Part shown: piece after piece, positions 1-6,624 of the stretch
Numbering within the stretch: the first letter of the stretch is position 1
Layout of the letters: every line of letters starts with the position of its first letter
Source: Clostridiaceae bacterium
Lineage (GTDB): Bacteria; Bacillota; Clostridia; DSM-8532
Reading direction: 5' to 3'
DNA length: 10,054 bases
NCBI GenBank assembly: GCA_025361665.1
Contig: JANYKF010000499.1
Span: 1 to 10,054, forward strand
Notes under the pieces: model-generated
Told to the model about the DNA's origin: nothing
Seen by the model: the letters and a program-made list of their open reading frames with translations, nothing else
Databases searched by the model: none
Made by a program: the position numbers and the translations under genes

Positions 1-102
1 TCTTTTTGCCGAACTTCTTTTTGCCGAACTTCTTTTTGCCGAACTTCTTTTTGTCGGCTTCTTTTTGTCGGCTTCTTTTTGCCGAACTTCTTTTTTCCGG
101 CC
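1..102. repeat. 14-15 bp tandem repeat array downstream of mnmE
   Basis: Seven back-to-back units run to the left edge of the window. Units at 15-29, 30-44 and 73-87 are identical (TTCTTTTTGCCGAAC), 1-14 is the same unit cut by the window edge, 45-58 and 59-72 are 14-bp variants ending GTCGGC, and 88-102 is a degenerate copy. On the minus strand, the direction of mnmE, the array is A-rich. It contains no ATG, GTG or TTG on that strand, so it is not the visible start of a following gene. It starts 11 bp after the mnmE stop codon. The array may continue beyond the window. Function unknown; slippage-prone intergenic DNA is the simplest reading. Confidence 0.85.
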
Positions 103-113
103 TTTTTACTGGG

Positions 114-1529
114 CTACTTTCCCAGGCAAAAGCGGGCAAAGATGCTGTCGAGAAGATCTTCTGTCGCACCTTCGCCCACGATGCCGCCCAGGAGCGACCA
201 CGCATCCCGCAGGAGAAAAGCCGTCACGTCAAGGGTCATCCCCTCCCGGATGGCGTTTTCCGTCCCCATGAGCGCCGAATCCGCCATTTCCAGCAGCTGT
301 CTGTGGCGTTCATTGGTCAGCAGCAGCGCATGGTCGGAATCTGTCCGGTTTCCGGCGGCAACCTCCGAGATCCGGTCCACCAACGCGTCAATGCCGGTTC
401 CAAGCAGGGCGGAAACAGTCATTGGCATTTCTGGCAGCATGCCCCTCAAGGCCTTTTCCACGACGGGATCCGAAGCATCGGCCTTGTTCATGACATATAT
501 GGATTGCATGCCCGCCTTCTTCAGCCGTTCCATGAGTTTTACATCCTCCGGGCCCGGCATTTCCGTTCCGTCAAAAACTGCCACAACCAGTTCCGCCCGC
601 TCCAGCGCATCTAACGTGCGTGCCACACCCATCAGCTCCACCGCGTCCGACGTTTCCCGAAGACCGGCCGTATCGAGAAGGCGCACCGGCAGTCCGCGCA
701 GATTGACGAACGATTCGACAACATCCCGTGTCGTGCCGGGGTTTTTGGCAACAATGGAGCGATCGTGTCCGGCAAGCCGGTTCATCAGGGAGGACTTGCC
801 CGCATTGGGCCTCCCCGCGATCACCAGGGTGAGGCCTTCCCGCAGAATCCTTCCCTGTCCGTAACTCTCGAGCAGAAGCCGCATTTCCTCCCGTACAGTG
901 CACAGAACCGAGGTGGCCATGAAATGTGAAACCTCTTCCGCATCATGTTCCGGATAATCGAGGTTCACTTCCATCTGGCCGATCAGCCGCACCAGTCGTT
1001 CGCGCATGACTGTTATCCGTTCCGAAAGCCGGCCGTCGAGCTGCTCCAGGGCGGCGCGCACGCCGCGCGCCGTATTGGATTGGATGAGGTCCATGACAGC
1101 CTCCGCCTCCGCCAAGTCAATGCGTCCGTTCAGGAACGCGCGGCGCGTGAACTCTCCCGGCCCCGCCGGCCGCACACCCTGCGCGAAGATCACACGCAGC
1201 ACTTCGGCCGCCACGATGCGTCCGCCATGACAGTGTATCTCCACAACATCCTCGCACGTATAGGTTTTCGGCGAGGTCATTTTCAGAAGGAGCACCTCGT
1301 CGACAATCCTGCCATTTGCCGGATCGGCCACCAGTCCGTGTGCCACCGTATGACTCGCCATTTCGGACACATGAGTTCCCGGTTTTTTCCTGTGTTCCTT
1401 CCATCCAGGCGCAAACAATCTGTCCGCGACGGAAAAGGCAACCGGCCCGGATATTCGGATGATGGCGATTCCCGCGTCTCCGACGGCGGTGGACAACGCC
1501 GCGATCGTGTCATTCATGCTGTAATCCAT
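114..1529 (-). CDS. mnmE: tRNA uridine-5-carboxymethylaminomethyl modification GTPase MnmE
   Basis: MnmE works with MnmG to install the (carboxymethyl)aminomethyl group at C5 of the wobble uridine (U34) in certain tRNAs, using GTP hydrolysis, 5,10-methylene-THF and FAD. The 471-residue product has the usual family length. The N-terminal folate-binding domain begins with DTIAALST and carries the GPGEFTRRAFLNGRIDL block (about 123-139). The inserted G domain has G1 GRPNAGKSS (239-247), G2 PGTTRDV (264-270), G3 DTAG (286-289) and G4 NKAD (348-351). The protein ends FCLGK, containing the C-terminal Cys-x-Gly-Lys motif with the catalytic Cys. The ATG at 1529 has GGAG 5 nt upstream; an ATG four codons further in (1517) is the alternative and fits the family N-terminus equally well. 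It is the last gene of the minus-strand cluster, after a predicted terminator. Its usual partner mnmG is not in the window; a tandem repeat follows instead. Confidence 0.97.
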   Translation of the reverse strand: MDYSMNDTIAALSTAVGDAGIAIIRISGPVAFSVADRLFAPGWKEHRKKPGTHVSEMASHTVAHGLVADPANGRIVDEVLLLKMTSPKTYTCEDVVEIHCHGGRIVAAEVLRVIFAQGVRPAGPGEFTRRAFLNGRIDLAEAEAVMDLIQSNTARGVRAALEQLDGRLSERITVMRERLVRLIGQMEVNLDYPEHDAEEVSHFMATSVLCTVREEMRLLLESYGQGRILREGLTLVIAGRPNAGKSSLMNRLAGHDRSIVAKNPGTTRDVVESFVNLRGLPVRLLDTAGLRETSDAVELMGVARTLDALERAELVVAVFDGTEMPGPEDVKLMERLKKAGMQSIYVMNKADASDPVVEKALRGMLPEMPMTVSALLGTGIDALVDRISEVAAGNRTDSDHALLLTNERHRQLLEMADSALMGTENAIREGMTLDVTAFLLRDAWSLLGGIVGEGATEDLLDSIFARFCLGK

Positions 1530-1560
1530 GGCATCTCCATCATGCAGGAATCAGGGATGA

Positions 1561-1587
1561 TAAAAGAGGGACAACGCACGTTGTCCC
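1561..1587 (-). terminator. Predicted rho-independent terminator/attenuator between khpB and mnmE
   Basis: GGGACAACG (1568-1576) and CGTTGTCCC (1579-1587) form a perfect 9-bp inverted repeat with only CA between them, so in RNA about 8 bp with a 4-nt loop. Read on the minus strand, it is followed by TCTTTTA. It lies about 70 nt after the khpB stop and about 38 nt before the mnmE start. It would end or attenuate transcripts arriving from khpB. I see no clear promoter in the short stretch before mnmE, so partial read-through is the likely source of mnmE mRNA. Confidence 0.75.
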
Positions 1588-1655
1588 CCCATGTTCCAAA
1601 GCTCGAATCCTGTGCAATCCCATGTTTTCGCGATTTCCGCGCAAGAGGACGCCCA

Positions 1656-2768
1656 TTACGGCTGCTCGCCGATTTCATCCTCGATGTCGAACGGCTTGTA
1701 CACCGGTTCATCCGGCTTGATGACAGAACCGGACGCGGTGGGGTTGCCTGCGTAACCGATGCGTTCCGTGGAACGGTTCCGATAGCTGTTCGGGTTCGCC
1801 TGCGGGCTTGCGGAACCATATTGACCGCTCCGTCCGCTGTAGGCGGCCCGATTGGCGTCTCCCGCCCGATTGGCGTCTCCCGCCCGGTTGGCATCTCCCG
1901 CCCGGTTGCCGCTGCCGTCCGCGTATGGCAGCCGGTTGGCAGCCATCCGGTTTGCTTCTCCGCCATACCCCTGGCGATTTGCGCCGTCCTCTGCAAACCC
2001 GCCGCGATTTTGACCGGGAGCGGGGTTCACGGGCCCATCGGCGTATCCGCCGCGCGTGCTCCGCACCACGACCTTGCGGTTCGGTTCCTCGCCGATGGAT
2101 CCGGTCTCGACATCCTTGTATCCCTGCAGGGCGGAATGGATGATGCGCCTTTCGTACGGGTTCATCGGCTCCAGCGTGATGTTTCTGCGGGTCTTCACCA
2201 CTTTTTCCGCCACGCGCGTTGCCAGGCGGACAAGGGTTTCCTCCCGTTTCAGCCGGTAATCCGACACATCCATCAGGATACGCGTATAGGACTCCGATTG
2301 GCGGTTCACGACAAGACTCGTCAGATACTGCAGGGCATCAAGGGTCTCCCCGCGCCGGCCGATGGCGATGCCGCTGTTGTCGCCGTTCATCTTCACCGTG
2401 ACCTGCTCTTCCCCTTCGGTGATTTCAATGTCGGGTGAGATGCCCATGCTGTCGAGAAGGGGGGTGATGAAAGCGAGAATCCGATCCCGGATGGTTTCCT
2501 CATAGCTGACCTCGACCACGGCATTCTTCGCGCCGAATCCCAATATGCCGCTTTTGCCTTCTTCTAGAACGGTGATCCTGACACGGTCCGCGGGTACGCC
2601 CAGTTCGGCCAATGCAAGGCGTACGGCCTCATCTACGTTTTTTGCCTCTTTTCTTGTTGACTTTGACTTCAATGACGCTGCCTGATGGAGATTTGCCTGT
2701 GATGCGGCCATTGGCGGGTTGTTGGCCTGCAATGGCACTGCCTGCGGATTGTTTGCTTGAGATGTCAC
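1656..2768 (-). CDS. khpB: RNA-binding protein KhpB/Jag (Jag-N, KH, R3H) with long low-complexity C-terminal tail
   Basis: KhpB (Jag, EloR) is a cytoplasmic RNA-binding protein, partner of KhpA in several Bacillota and linked there to cell elongation. Domains in this 370-residue reading: a Jag-N domain at about 38-88 (EEGKSGILGFGAKNAVVEV at its end), a KH domain at about 95-165 with GIAIGRRGETLDALQYL, and an R3H domain at about 170-238 with ERRIIHSALQ and GEEPNRKVVV. The family is usually near 200-250 residues. Here about 130 extra residues (239-370) rich in Gly, Asn, Arg and Ala follow, including a tandem six-residue repeat NRAGDA, and the end is acidic. The chosen start is GTG at 2768 with GAGGGGG 9 nt upstream; it adds 32 low-complexity residues and overlaps yidC by 140 bp. 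Alternatives are ATG at 2711 or TTG at 2672, the latter giving a family-like N-terminus but with a weak ribosome binding site. The core identity is secure; the start is uncertain. Confidence 0.93.
   Translation of the reverse strand: MTSQANNPQAVPLQANNPPMAASQANLHQAASLKSKSTRKEAKNVDEAVRLALAELGVPADRVRITVLEEGKSGILGFGAKNAVVEVSYEETIRDRILAFITPLLDSMGISPDIEITEGEEQVTVKMNGDNSGIAIGRRGETLDALQYLTSLVVNRQSESYTRILMDVSDYRLKREETLVRLATRVAEKVVKTRRNITLEPMNPYERRIIHSALQGYKDVETGSIGEEPNRKVVVRSTRGGYADGPVNPAPGQNRGGFAEDGANRQGYGGEANRMAANRLPYADGSGNRAGDANRAGDANRAGDANRAAYSGRSGQYGSASPQANPNSYRNRSTERIGYAGNPTASGSVIKPDEPVYKPFDIEDEIGEQP
1843..1908 (-). repeat. 18-bp in-frame tandem repeat within khpB
   Basis: Three full 18-bp units (1855-1872, 1873-1890, 1891-1908; consensus GCGTCTCCCGCCCGRTTG on the plus strand) follow a degenerate 12-bp partial copy (1843-1854). 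The units differ by single bases. They encode the repeated hexapeptide NRAGDA in the KhpB tail, keeping frame because the unit is a multiple of three. This points to recent expansion by slippage or unequal recombination. Confidence 0.85.
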
Positions 2769-3858
2769 GCGTCGTTACCCCCTCGTCTTTTTTTGTATGG
2801 GTTGTGAGCAGCTTTTGCTGCGCATACGAAAGAACGTTGCTGATCGTCCAGTAGAAAGCCAGTCCGCTCGGGGTGGTCAGACCGAACCAGAGGGTCATGA
2901 TCGGACTCATCCAGAGCATGGATTTGCCGGCCAACCCGCTCTGGGCGGATTTCTTGTCGTTCGGGTTGGGCTTTGGCATCATCAGCGCGGAGCTGACAAA
3001 CGTCGTCACCACGGCGATGATGAGCAGCAGCAGGGCGGGTATGTATTTCCCCGGCTCCGCTTTGATCAGGTCCCAGTTCATCGTCGGCTGGACGCCGAAA
3101 TTGAAGAAATTCCACATTCTGATGTTGAATTTGTCGAGACGGGCCGTGCGTTTCGTATAGAGCGCCAGATCCGCATCATACCCCTTTTGAAGGTCCGCCC
3201 GTTTGACAGGATCCTTCTCGATCAGATCGTAGTAGGCCGATATTTTGTCCGGCGCGGTGGCAAGGGCAGTCGTCAGCACGGCCGGATTCTTGTCGATGTA
3301 ATCAATGATTTTGATTTCAATGTACGGGTCCACCTGGCGGAAATCGTTGTAGACCGTCAGCTTGTTCCCCTTGATATCGTCGAATTTGACCTTCTTCATT
3401 TTTTCCAGATTGGGGAACGTGGTCATGAAAGCCGGTTCCTTCGCTTCGATCGCCATGACGATGAGGTCGCCCGTCGCGAGTTTCGGCACATCGAGCATGT
3501 AGGTCATGGGCATGCGGATGACATAGAACAACGCGAAGAGGATGGGCATCTGCACAATCAGCGGAAGGCATCCGGACGCAGGATTATACTTCTTCTCCTG
3601 ATAGAGCTTCGTCATCTCCTCGTTCAGCTTTTCCTTGTCGTTCTTATACCGTTCCTGAATGCGGCTGAGTTCCGGCTGGATTTCCTGCATTTTCTGACCG
3701 GACCGTATCTGCTTGAGCGAGAGCGGCATAAGCAGGAGTTTTACCGCGATCGTGAAAAGCAGCAGAGCCAGCGCATAGCTGTGAAAGCCCACCGTATTGT
3801 AAATCAAGAAAAGCATTTTCCCAAATATCCCGGCGATGGGTGTGAGAATGAAATCCAT
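2629..3858 (-). CDS. yidC: Membrane protein insertase YidC/Oxa1/SpoIIIJ family
   Basis: YidC inserts proteins into the cytoplasmic membrane, alone or with SecYEG. The 409-residue product has the Gram-positive layout: a first membrane segment near 25-47 (ALALLLFTIAVKLLLMPLSL), then a charged cytoplasmic helical hairpin (50-92, QKMQEIQPELSRIQERYK), then a hydrophobic region at 97-118 (SGCLPLIVQMPILFALFYVI) and C-terminal membrane segments at about 272-293 and 313-345. Lys40 sits where many homologues have the functionally important intramembrane Arg. About 130 mostly polar residues (122-250) separate the second and third membrane segments, making the protein longer than compact Bacillus homologues. 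The tail is very basic (NKKRGKKRR). No lipobox-type signal peptide is seen. The ATG at 3858 has AAGGAG 10 nt upstream. Its last 46 or so codons overlap khpB in another frame. Gene order with yidD, rnpA and rpmH is the classic arrangement. Confidence 0.97.
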   Translation of the reverse strand: MDFILTPIAGIFGKMLFLIYNTVGFHSYALALLLFTIAVKLLLMPLSLKQIRSGQKMQEIQPELSRIQERYKNDKEKLNEEMTKLYQEKKYNPASGCLPLIVQMPILFALFYVIRMPMTYMLDVPKLATGDLIVMAIEAKEPAFMTTFPNLEKMKKVKFDDIKGNKLTVYNDFRQVDPYIEIKIIDYIDKNPAVLTTALATAPDKISAYYDLIEKDPVKRADLQKGYDADLALYTKRTARLDKFNIRMWNFFNFGVQPTMNWDLIKAEPGKYIPALLLLIIAVVTTFVSSALMMPKPNPNDKKSAQSGLAGKSMLWMSPIMTLWFGLTTPSGLAFYWTISNVLSYAQQKLLTTHTKKDEGVTTRDISSKQSAGSAIAGQQPANGRITGKSPSGSVIEVKVNKKRGKKRR

Positions 3859-3927
3859 GTATGGTTTGCTCCTTCCGGATCGGCCGCGTCGTCCAATCCG
3901 TACCGCGCCGTGGCATTTGTGTCGAGA

Positions 3928-4167
3928 TCAGGGAACCGGGTCGTACCCGCCCGGATGAAAAGGATGACATCGCAAGACTCTCCGAAAGGCCATCCAGCCG
4001 CCTTTCCACGCGCCATGTCTTGTGACCGCTTCAAAGGCATACCGGGAGCAAGTGGGGTAGAATCGGCAGGAAGCTGCTCCTTTGAGCGGGGAGAGATGTT
4101 TTTGGTATGCCTGGATCAAAAACAAGAGGATCCGTTTTGCCACGGCATTGTTCCCGTTCGCCTTCAC
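3928..4167 (-). CDS. yidD: Membrane protein insertion efficiency factor YidD
   Basis: YidD is a small membrane-associated protein that assists YidC-dependent insertion. The 79-residue product matches the family throughout: an amphipathic N-terminus ([19 protein letters not shown]), then [16 protein letters not shown] with the conserved paired cysteines (Cys34, Cys40), and the terminal [14 protein letters not shown] with the third Cys (67). I chose the GTG at 4167 because it overlaps the rnpA TGA as GTGA and has AGGAT 7 nt upstream, a typical translational-coupling junction. Upstream in-frame ATGs at 4176, 4191 and 4206 would add up to 13 residues ([13 protein letters not shown]), but these are encoded by a duplicated 15-bp repeat and are unlikely to be conserved. 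A 69-nt gap separates it from yidC. Confidence 0.94.
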   Translation of the reverse strand: MKANGNNAVAKRILLFLIQAYQKHLSPLKGAASCRFYPTCSRYAFEAVTRHGAWKGGWMAFRRVLRCHPFHPGGYDPVP

Positions 4168-4583
4168 GGTTCGCATCCTGGTGGTAAGCATCCTGGTGGT
4201 AAGCATCCTGTCGGTTCGGGCGGTTTCCCGCGCCCTTTGGTTTCAGGCCTGTTCAAAAGTCCGAGTTTCACGAAAAGCGACCTCATCTCCATGCCCACGC
4301 TGTCAAAGCCGGCGGATTCGTCCGCCTTGCGCGCCACAATGACAATATCCCTGCCTGACGGCAGGGAACCCAGCAGGATGCGCAGATTTTCACGGATCAG
4401 GCGCCGGATGCGGTTTCGCACCACGGATTTTCCAACCTTCCTGCTGGTCGTGATGCCCACCCGCCGATTGCCCGACCGGTTCGCCAGCACATAAACCACG
4501 AGGGTGCGGGATGAAGCGTACTTGCCCCGCCCATAGATCCGCTGGAACTCATAATTCTTCTTCAGAGTCGGCAGTTTGCCCAT
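4164..4583 (-). CDS. rnpA: Ribonuclease P protein component
   Basis: RnpA is the protein subunit of RNase P, which binds the catalytic RNA and helps process the 5' leader of pre-tRNAs. The 139-residue product begins with the usual [18 protein letters not shown], and has [21 protein letters not shown] across 41-61, containing the RNR signature that contacts the RNA. The family usually ends near residue 110-120. Here a Pro/Gly/Cys-rich extension (112-139) contains the repeated CLPPG, encoded by the same 15-bp duplication that lies at the yidD start. The ATG at 4583 has only a weak ribosome binding site (GCGGGA directly adjacent), consistent with low expression relative to rpmH. Located after a predicted attenuator downstream of rpmH. 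Confidence 0.97.
   Translation of the reverse strand: MGKLPTLKKNYEFQRIYGRGKYASSRTLVVYVLANRSGNRRVGITTSRKVGKSVVRNRIRRLIRENLRILLGSLPSGRDIVIVARKADESAGFDSVGMEMRSLFVKLGLLNRPETKGRGKPPEPTGCLPPGCLPPGCEP
4174..4212. repeat. 15-bp direct repeat at the rnpA/yidD junction
   Basis: CATCCTGGTGGTAAG occurs at 4174-4188 and again at 4189-4203, and a third copy starts at 4204 but diverges after 7 bases. On the minus strand each copy carries CAGGATG, so it duplicates a Shine-Dalgarno-like AGGA and an in-frame ATG ahead of yidD, while encoding CLPPG repeats in rnpA. Confidence 0.85.
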
Positions 4584-4599
4584 TCCCGCTGTTACCGTG

Positions 4600-4628
4600 A
4601 AAGAAAAAAGACCACAAACGCGGTCTTT
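4600..4628 (-). terminator. Predicted attenuator hairpin between rpmH and rnpA
   Basis: AAAGACC (4607-4613) and GGTCTTT (4622-4628) are a perfect 7-bp inverted repeat with an 8-nt loop. On the minus strand the right arm runs into T-rich TTTCTTT. The stem starts inside the rpmH stop codon. Partial termination here would give more L34 mRNA than rnpA mRNA, as reported for the rpmH-rnpA operon in other bacteria. The stem is short, so efficiency is probably partial. Confidence 0.6.
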
Positions 4629-4761
4629 ATGCAGTTAGCTTCTTTCTGCCCTTCAATCTTCTTCTGGCAAGGACTTTCCTGCCGTTGGACGTGGCCATTC
4701 TCTTGCGGAAACCGTGTTCCTTCTTGCGTTGCCGCTTCTTCGGCTGATAGGTACGAAGCAT
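4627..4761 (-). CDS. rpmH: Large ribosomal subunit protein bL34
   Basis: A 44-codon gene encodes L34, a small, highly basic protein of the 50S subunit. Translating the minus strand from ATG at 4761 gives [20 protein letters not shown] followed by [20 protein letters not shown] and KLTA, the near-invariant L34 sequence including the GFRKRM and GRKVLxRRRxKGR blocks. GGAGG lies 8 nt upstream of the start. It is the first gene of the minus-strand operon, with a promoter at 4827-4856. Confidence 0.98.
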   Translation of the reverse strand: MLRTYQPKKRQRKKEHGFRKRMATSNGRKVLARRRLKGRKKLTA

Positions 4762-4826
4762 TGCGTCACCCTCCATTTGTTTCGGATCTTCTATTTACAT
4801 GCATCATTTTCAAGACACCAGACACA

Positions 4827-4856
4827 ATTATATAACGGGATTGGAAGTGCCGTCAA
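4827..4856 (-). promoter_or_regulatory. Sigma-A-type promoter for rpmH
   Basis: On the minus strand TTGACG (4851-4856) and TATAAT (4827-4832) are separated by 18 bp. The -10 is a perfect consensus and the -35 has five of six matches. Transcription would start near 4820, giving a leader of about 60 nt before rpmH. It is back to back with the dnaA promoter. Confidence 0.85.
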
Positions 4857-4873
4857 GTCAGGGAGTCGTTTTG

Positions 4874-4902
4874 TTGAAACGCCCTTTGAAGTCTGATATG
4901 AT
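4874..4902 (+). promoter_or_regulatory. Sigma-A-type promoter for dnaA
   Basis: TTGAAA (4874-4879) and TATGAT (4897-4902) are separated by exactly 17 bp. The predicted transcription start is near 4909, about 36 nt before the dnaA ATG. I see no DnaA box at or near this promoter, so autoregulation by DnaA at this site is not supported by the sequence. Confidence 0.82.
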
Positions 4903-4944
4903 ATTGTTCACGGTTTGCCGCAACTTGAGTTTGGAGGCGTCAGC

Positions 4945-6276
4945 ATGTCATCGATGGAAATAAGGGGGCTCTGGGAGGAATCCATCAAGCTCATCCGGGA
5001 AGAAATGCCGGGTGTCAGTTTTCATACCTGGATTGAACCCATCCGTCCGGTTTCTCTGGATAAAAATGTCCTCCTGCTAGAGGCTCCCACCGAATTCAAC
5101 ATGGGCATCATCAACTCCCGTTACCGCGAGTTGATCCGAAACGCCGTGAAAATGGTCACGAACCGCACCCTAGACATCGATCTGGTCGTAAAATCAGGAG
5201 AAAATCCGCATCCACGGCAGTCAGATGCAGAGGATACCCCCGCATGGTCTTCCATCCTGAATCCGAAATACACCTTTGAAACCTACGTCAAGGGCAGCGG
5301 AAACCAGCTGGCGCATGCGGCGTCCCTTGCTGTCGCAGAAGGTCCCGCGCTCGCGTACAATCCGCTATTCATATACGGAGGGGTCGGTCTGGGGAAAACC
5401 CATCTGATGCACGCGATCGGCCATTACATCCTTCTGCAGAATCCAAATTCGAAGGTTCTCTACACATCTTCGGAGAAATTCACCAACGAGCTGATCAATG
5501 CCATCAAGGATGACCGGAACGAAGAATTCCGGAACAAATACCGGAGCATTGACGTCCTGCTCATCGACGACATCCAGTTCATCGCGGGCAAGGAACGGAC
5601 GCAGCAGGAGTTCTTCCACACGTTCAATGCCTTGTACGAGTTGAACAAGCAAATCGTCGTCACGTCCGACAAACCGCCGAAGGAAATCCAAACGCTCGAA
5701 GAGCGCTTGAGATCCCGCTTTGAATGGGGGCTCATCGCCGACATCCAGGCTCCGGACATCGAAACGCGCATCGCCATCCTGCGCAAAAAATCACAAATGG
5801 AGCGATATGACATTCCAAACGATGTGCTTTTTTATATTGCGGACAACATCGATTCAAACATCCGGGAACTGGAAGGGGCGCTCAACCGCGTCATCGCCTA
5901 TTCCTCCCTCACAGGAAGCGTCATTTCCCTCGAGCTTGCACGGGAATGCCTCAAGCAAATCATTTCCGGTATCGGCACGGCCAATGTCAGTCCTGAATCC
6001 ATCATGAAGGTGGTGTCCAGATATTATGACGTGGCCCCGGAACAGATGCTCTCACAACGACGTTCGCGGGACATTGCCTTTCCTCGTCAGGTGGCCATGT
6101 ACCTGTGCCGTGACCTCACCGGCATGTCCCTTCCCCGGATCGGCCAGTTTTTCGGGGGCCGGGATCATACAACAGTCATGCACGCCTGTGAAAAAATATC
6201 GGAAGAGCTGGATCGCAGCATTGAATTGAAGCGTGCAACAGTGGAAATGAAACGAAACATCACGGGAAAAGGATAA
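4945..6276 (+). CDS. dnaA: Chromosomal replication initiator protein DnaA
   Basis: DnaA is the AAA+ ATPase that binds DnaA boxes at oriC, unwinds the origin and recruits the helicase. The start is ATG at 4945, with GGAGG 7 nt upstream; an in-frame TTG at 4915 has no such site. The 443-residue product has domain I ([22 protein letters not shown]), a short linker (about 85-105), the AAA+ domain with Walker [10 protein letters not shown] (145-153) and Walker B LLIDDIQF (205-212), an Arg-finger region [12 protein letters not shown] (251-262), and domain IV with the DNA-binding signature [17 protein letters not shown] and [11 protein letters not shown] (404-414). Length and motifs are normal for the family. 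It is the first gene of the rightward arm and is followed by the DnaA-box cluster and dnaN. Confidence 0.98.
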   Translation: MSSMEIRGLWEESIKLIREEMPGVSFHTWIEPIRPVSLDKNVLLLEAPTEFNMGIINSRYRELIRNAVKMVTNRTLDIDLVVKSGENPHPRQSDAEDTPAWSSILNPKYTFETYVKGSGNQLAHAASLAVAEGPALAYNPLFIYGGVGLGKTHLMHAIGHYILLQNPNSKVLYTSSEKFTNELINAIKDDRNEEFRNKYRSIDVLLIDDIQFIAGKERTQQEFFHTFNALYELNKQIVVTSDKPPKEIQTLEERLRSRFEWGLIADIQAPDIETRIAILRKKSQMERYDIPNDVLFYIADNIDSNIRELEGALNRVIAYSSLTGSVISLELARECLKQIISGIGTANVSPESIMKVVSRYYDVAPEQMLSQRRSRDIAFPRQVAMYLCRDLTGMSLPRIGQFFGGRDHTTVMHACEKISEELDRSIELKRATVEMKRNITGKG

Positions 6277-6624
6277 TCGGGACAGAAACTGAAGCAGGAA
6301 TCACGATGGCCACGGCTTCACCTGATAAAGACATCCGCAAGGCGAATCCTGTCGAATTTCGTCGATTATCCACAGGCTTTGTGGATATGTGGATAAGTGA
6401 CTTGGGGAAAAACACCGTCCTCTCACGGCATGTGGACAATACATGCCAAACCGGGACAATCCATTCACCGATCCGTCAACACCCAATCCCCTTTTGCCGG
6501 AACCGTTTGAAAGGCTTTTCAACAGTTTGCACAGTACTGATGATGACTCTGATGATTTACTTACTCTTAAATCAGCCCGTGAAAACCCGTTTTTGAAAGG
6601 ATGAAAAAACAGGAGGAACTCGAA
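6277..6624. other. oriC: Probable oriC (dnaA-dnaN intergenic region)
   Basis: This 348-bp gap between dnaA and dnaN holds no convincing gene. It contains the only DnaA-box cluster I can find in the window (6366-6439). A short 6-bp inverted repeat TTGAAA/TTTCAA lies at 6507-6522, and an A+T-richer patch at about 6550-6570 is a possible unwinding element. Location beside dnaA, the switch from minus- to plus-strand genes and the box cluster together support an origin call. The exact unwinding site is not resolved. No strong dnaN promoter is visible. Confidence 0.85.
6366..6439. promoter_or_regulatory. DnaA-box cluster
   Basis: Matches to TTATCCACA: 6366-6374 on plus (perfect), 6388-6396 on minus (perfect, TGTGGATAA), 6380-6388 on minus (one mismatch, TGTGGATAT) and 6431-6439 on minus (one mismatch, TGTGGACAA). 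The first three form a compact inverted arrangement within 31 bp. These are expected DnaA binding sites for origin opening. Confidence 0.88.

Noticed and set aside
1..102. CRISPR array
   Set aside because: Units are directly abutting 14-15-mers without unique spacers and no cas gene is present.
1..113. N-terminus of a lysine-rich gene following mnmE on the minus strand
   Set aside because: Some minus-strand frames stay open through the array, but there is no ATG, GTG or TTG start codon in this stretch on that strand.
945..2438. Very long antisense open frames opposite mnmE/khpB, yidC (2797-4494), dnaN (6301-7815) and recF (7913-8938)
   Set aside because: The opposite strand encodes full-length, motif-complete conserved proteins in every case; the antisense frames are by-products of codon composition.
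6530..6570. DnaA-trio motif beside the DnaA boxes
   Set aside because: GATGAT and TTACTTACT look suggestive, but I could not read a consistent trio register on either strand, and the patch lies about 100 bp from the nearest box.
6306..6596. Plus-strand open frame of 96 codons across the dnaA-dnaN gap
   Set aside because: It runs through the DnaA boxes, has no convincing ribosome binding site and its product resembles nothing I know; the region is better explained as oriC.
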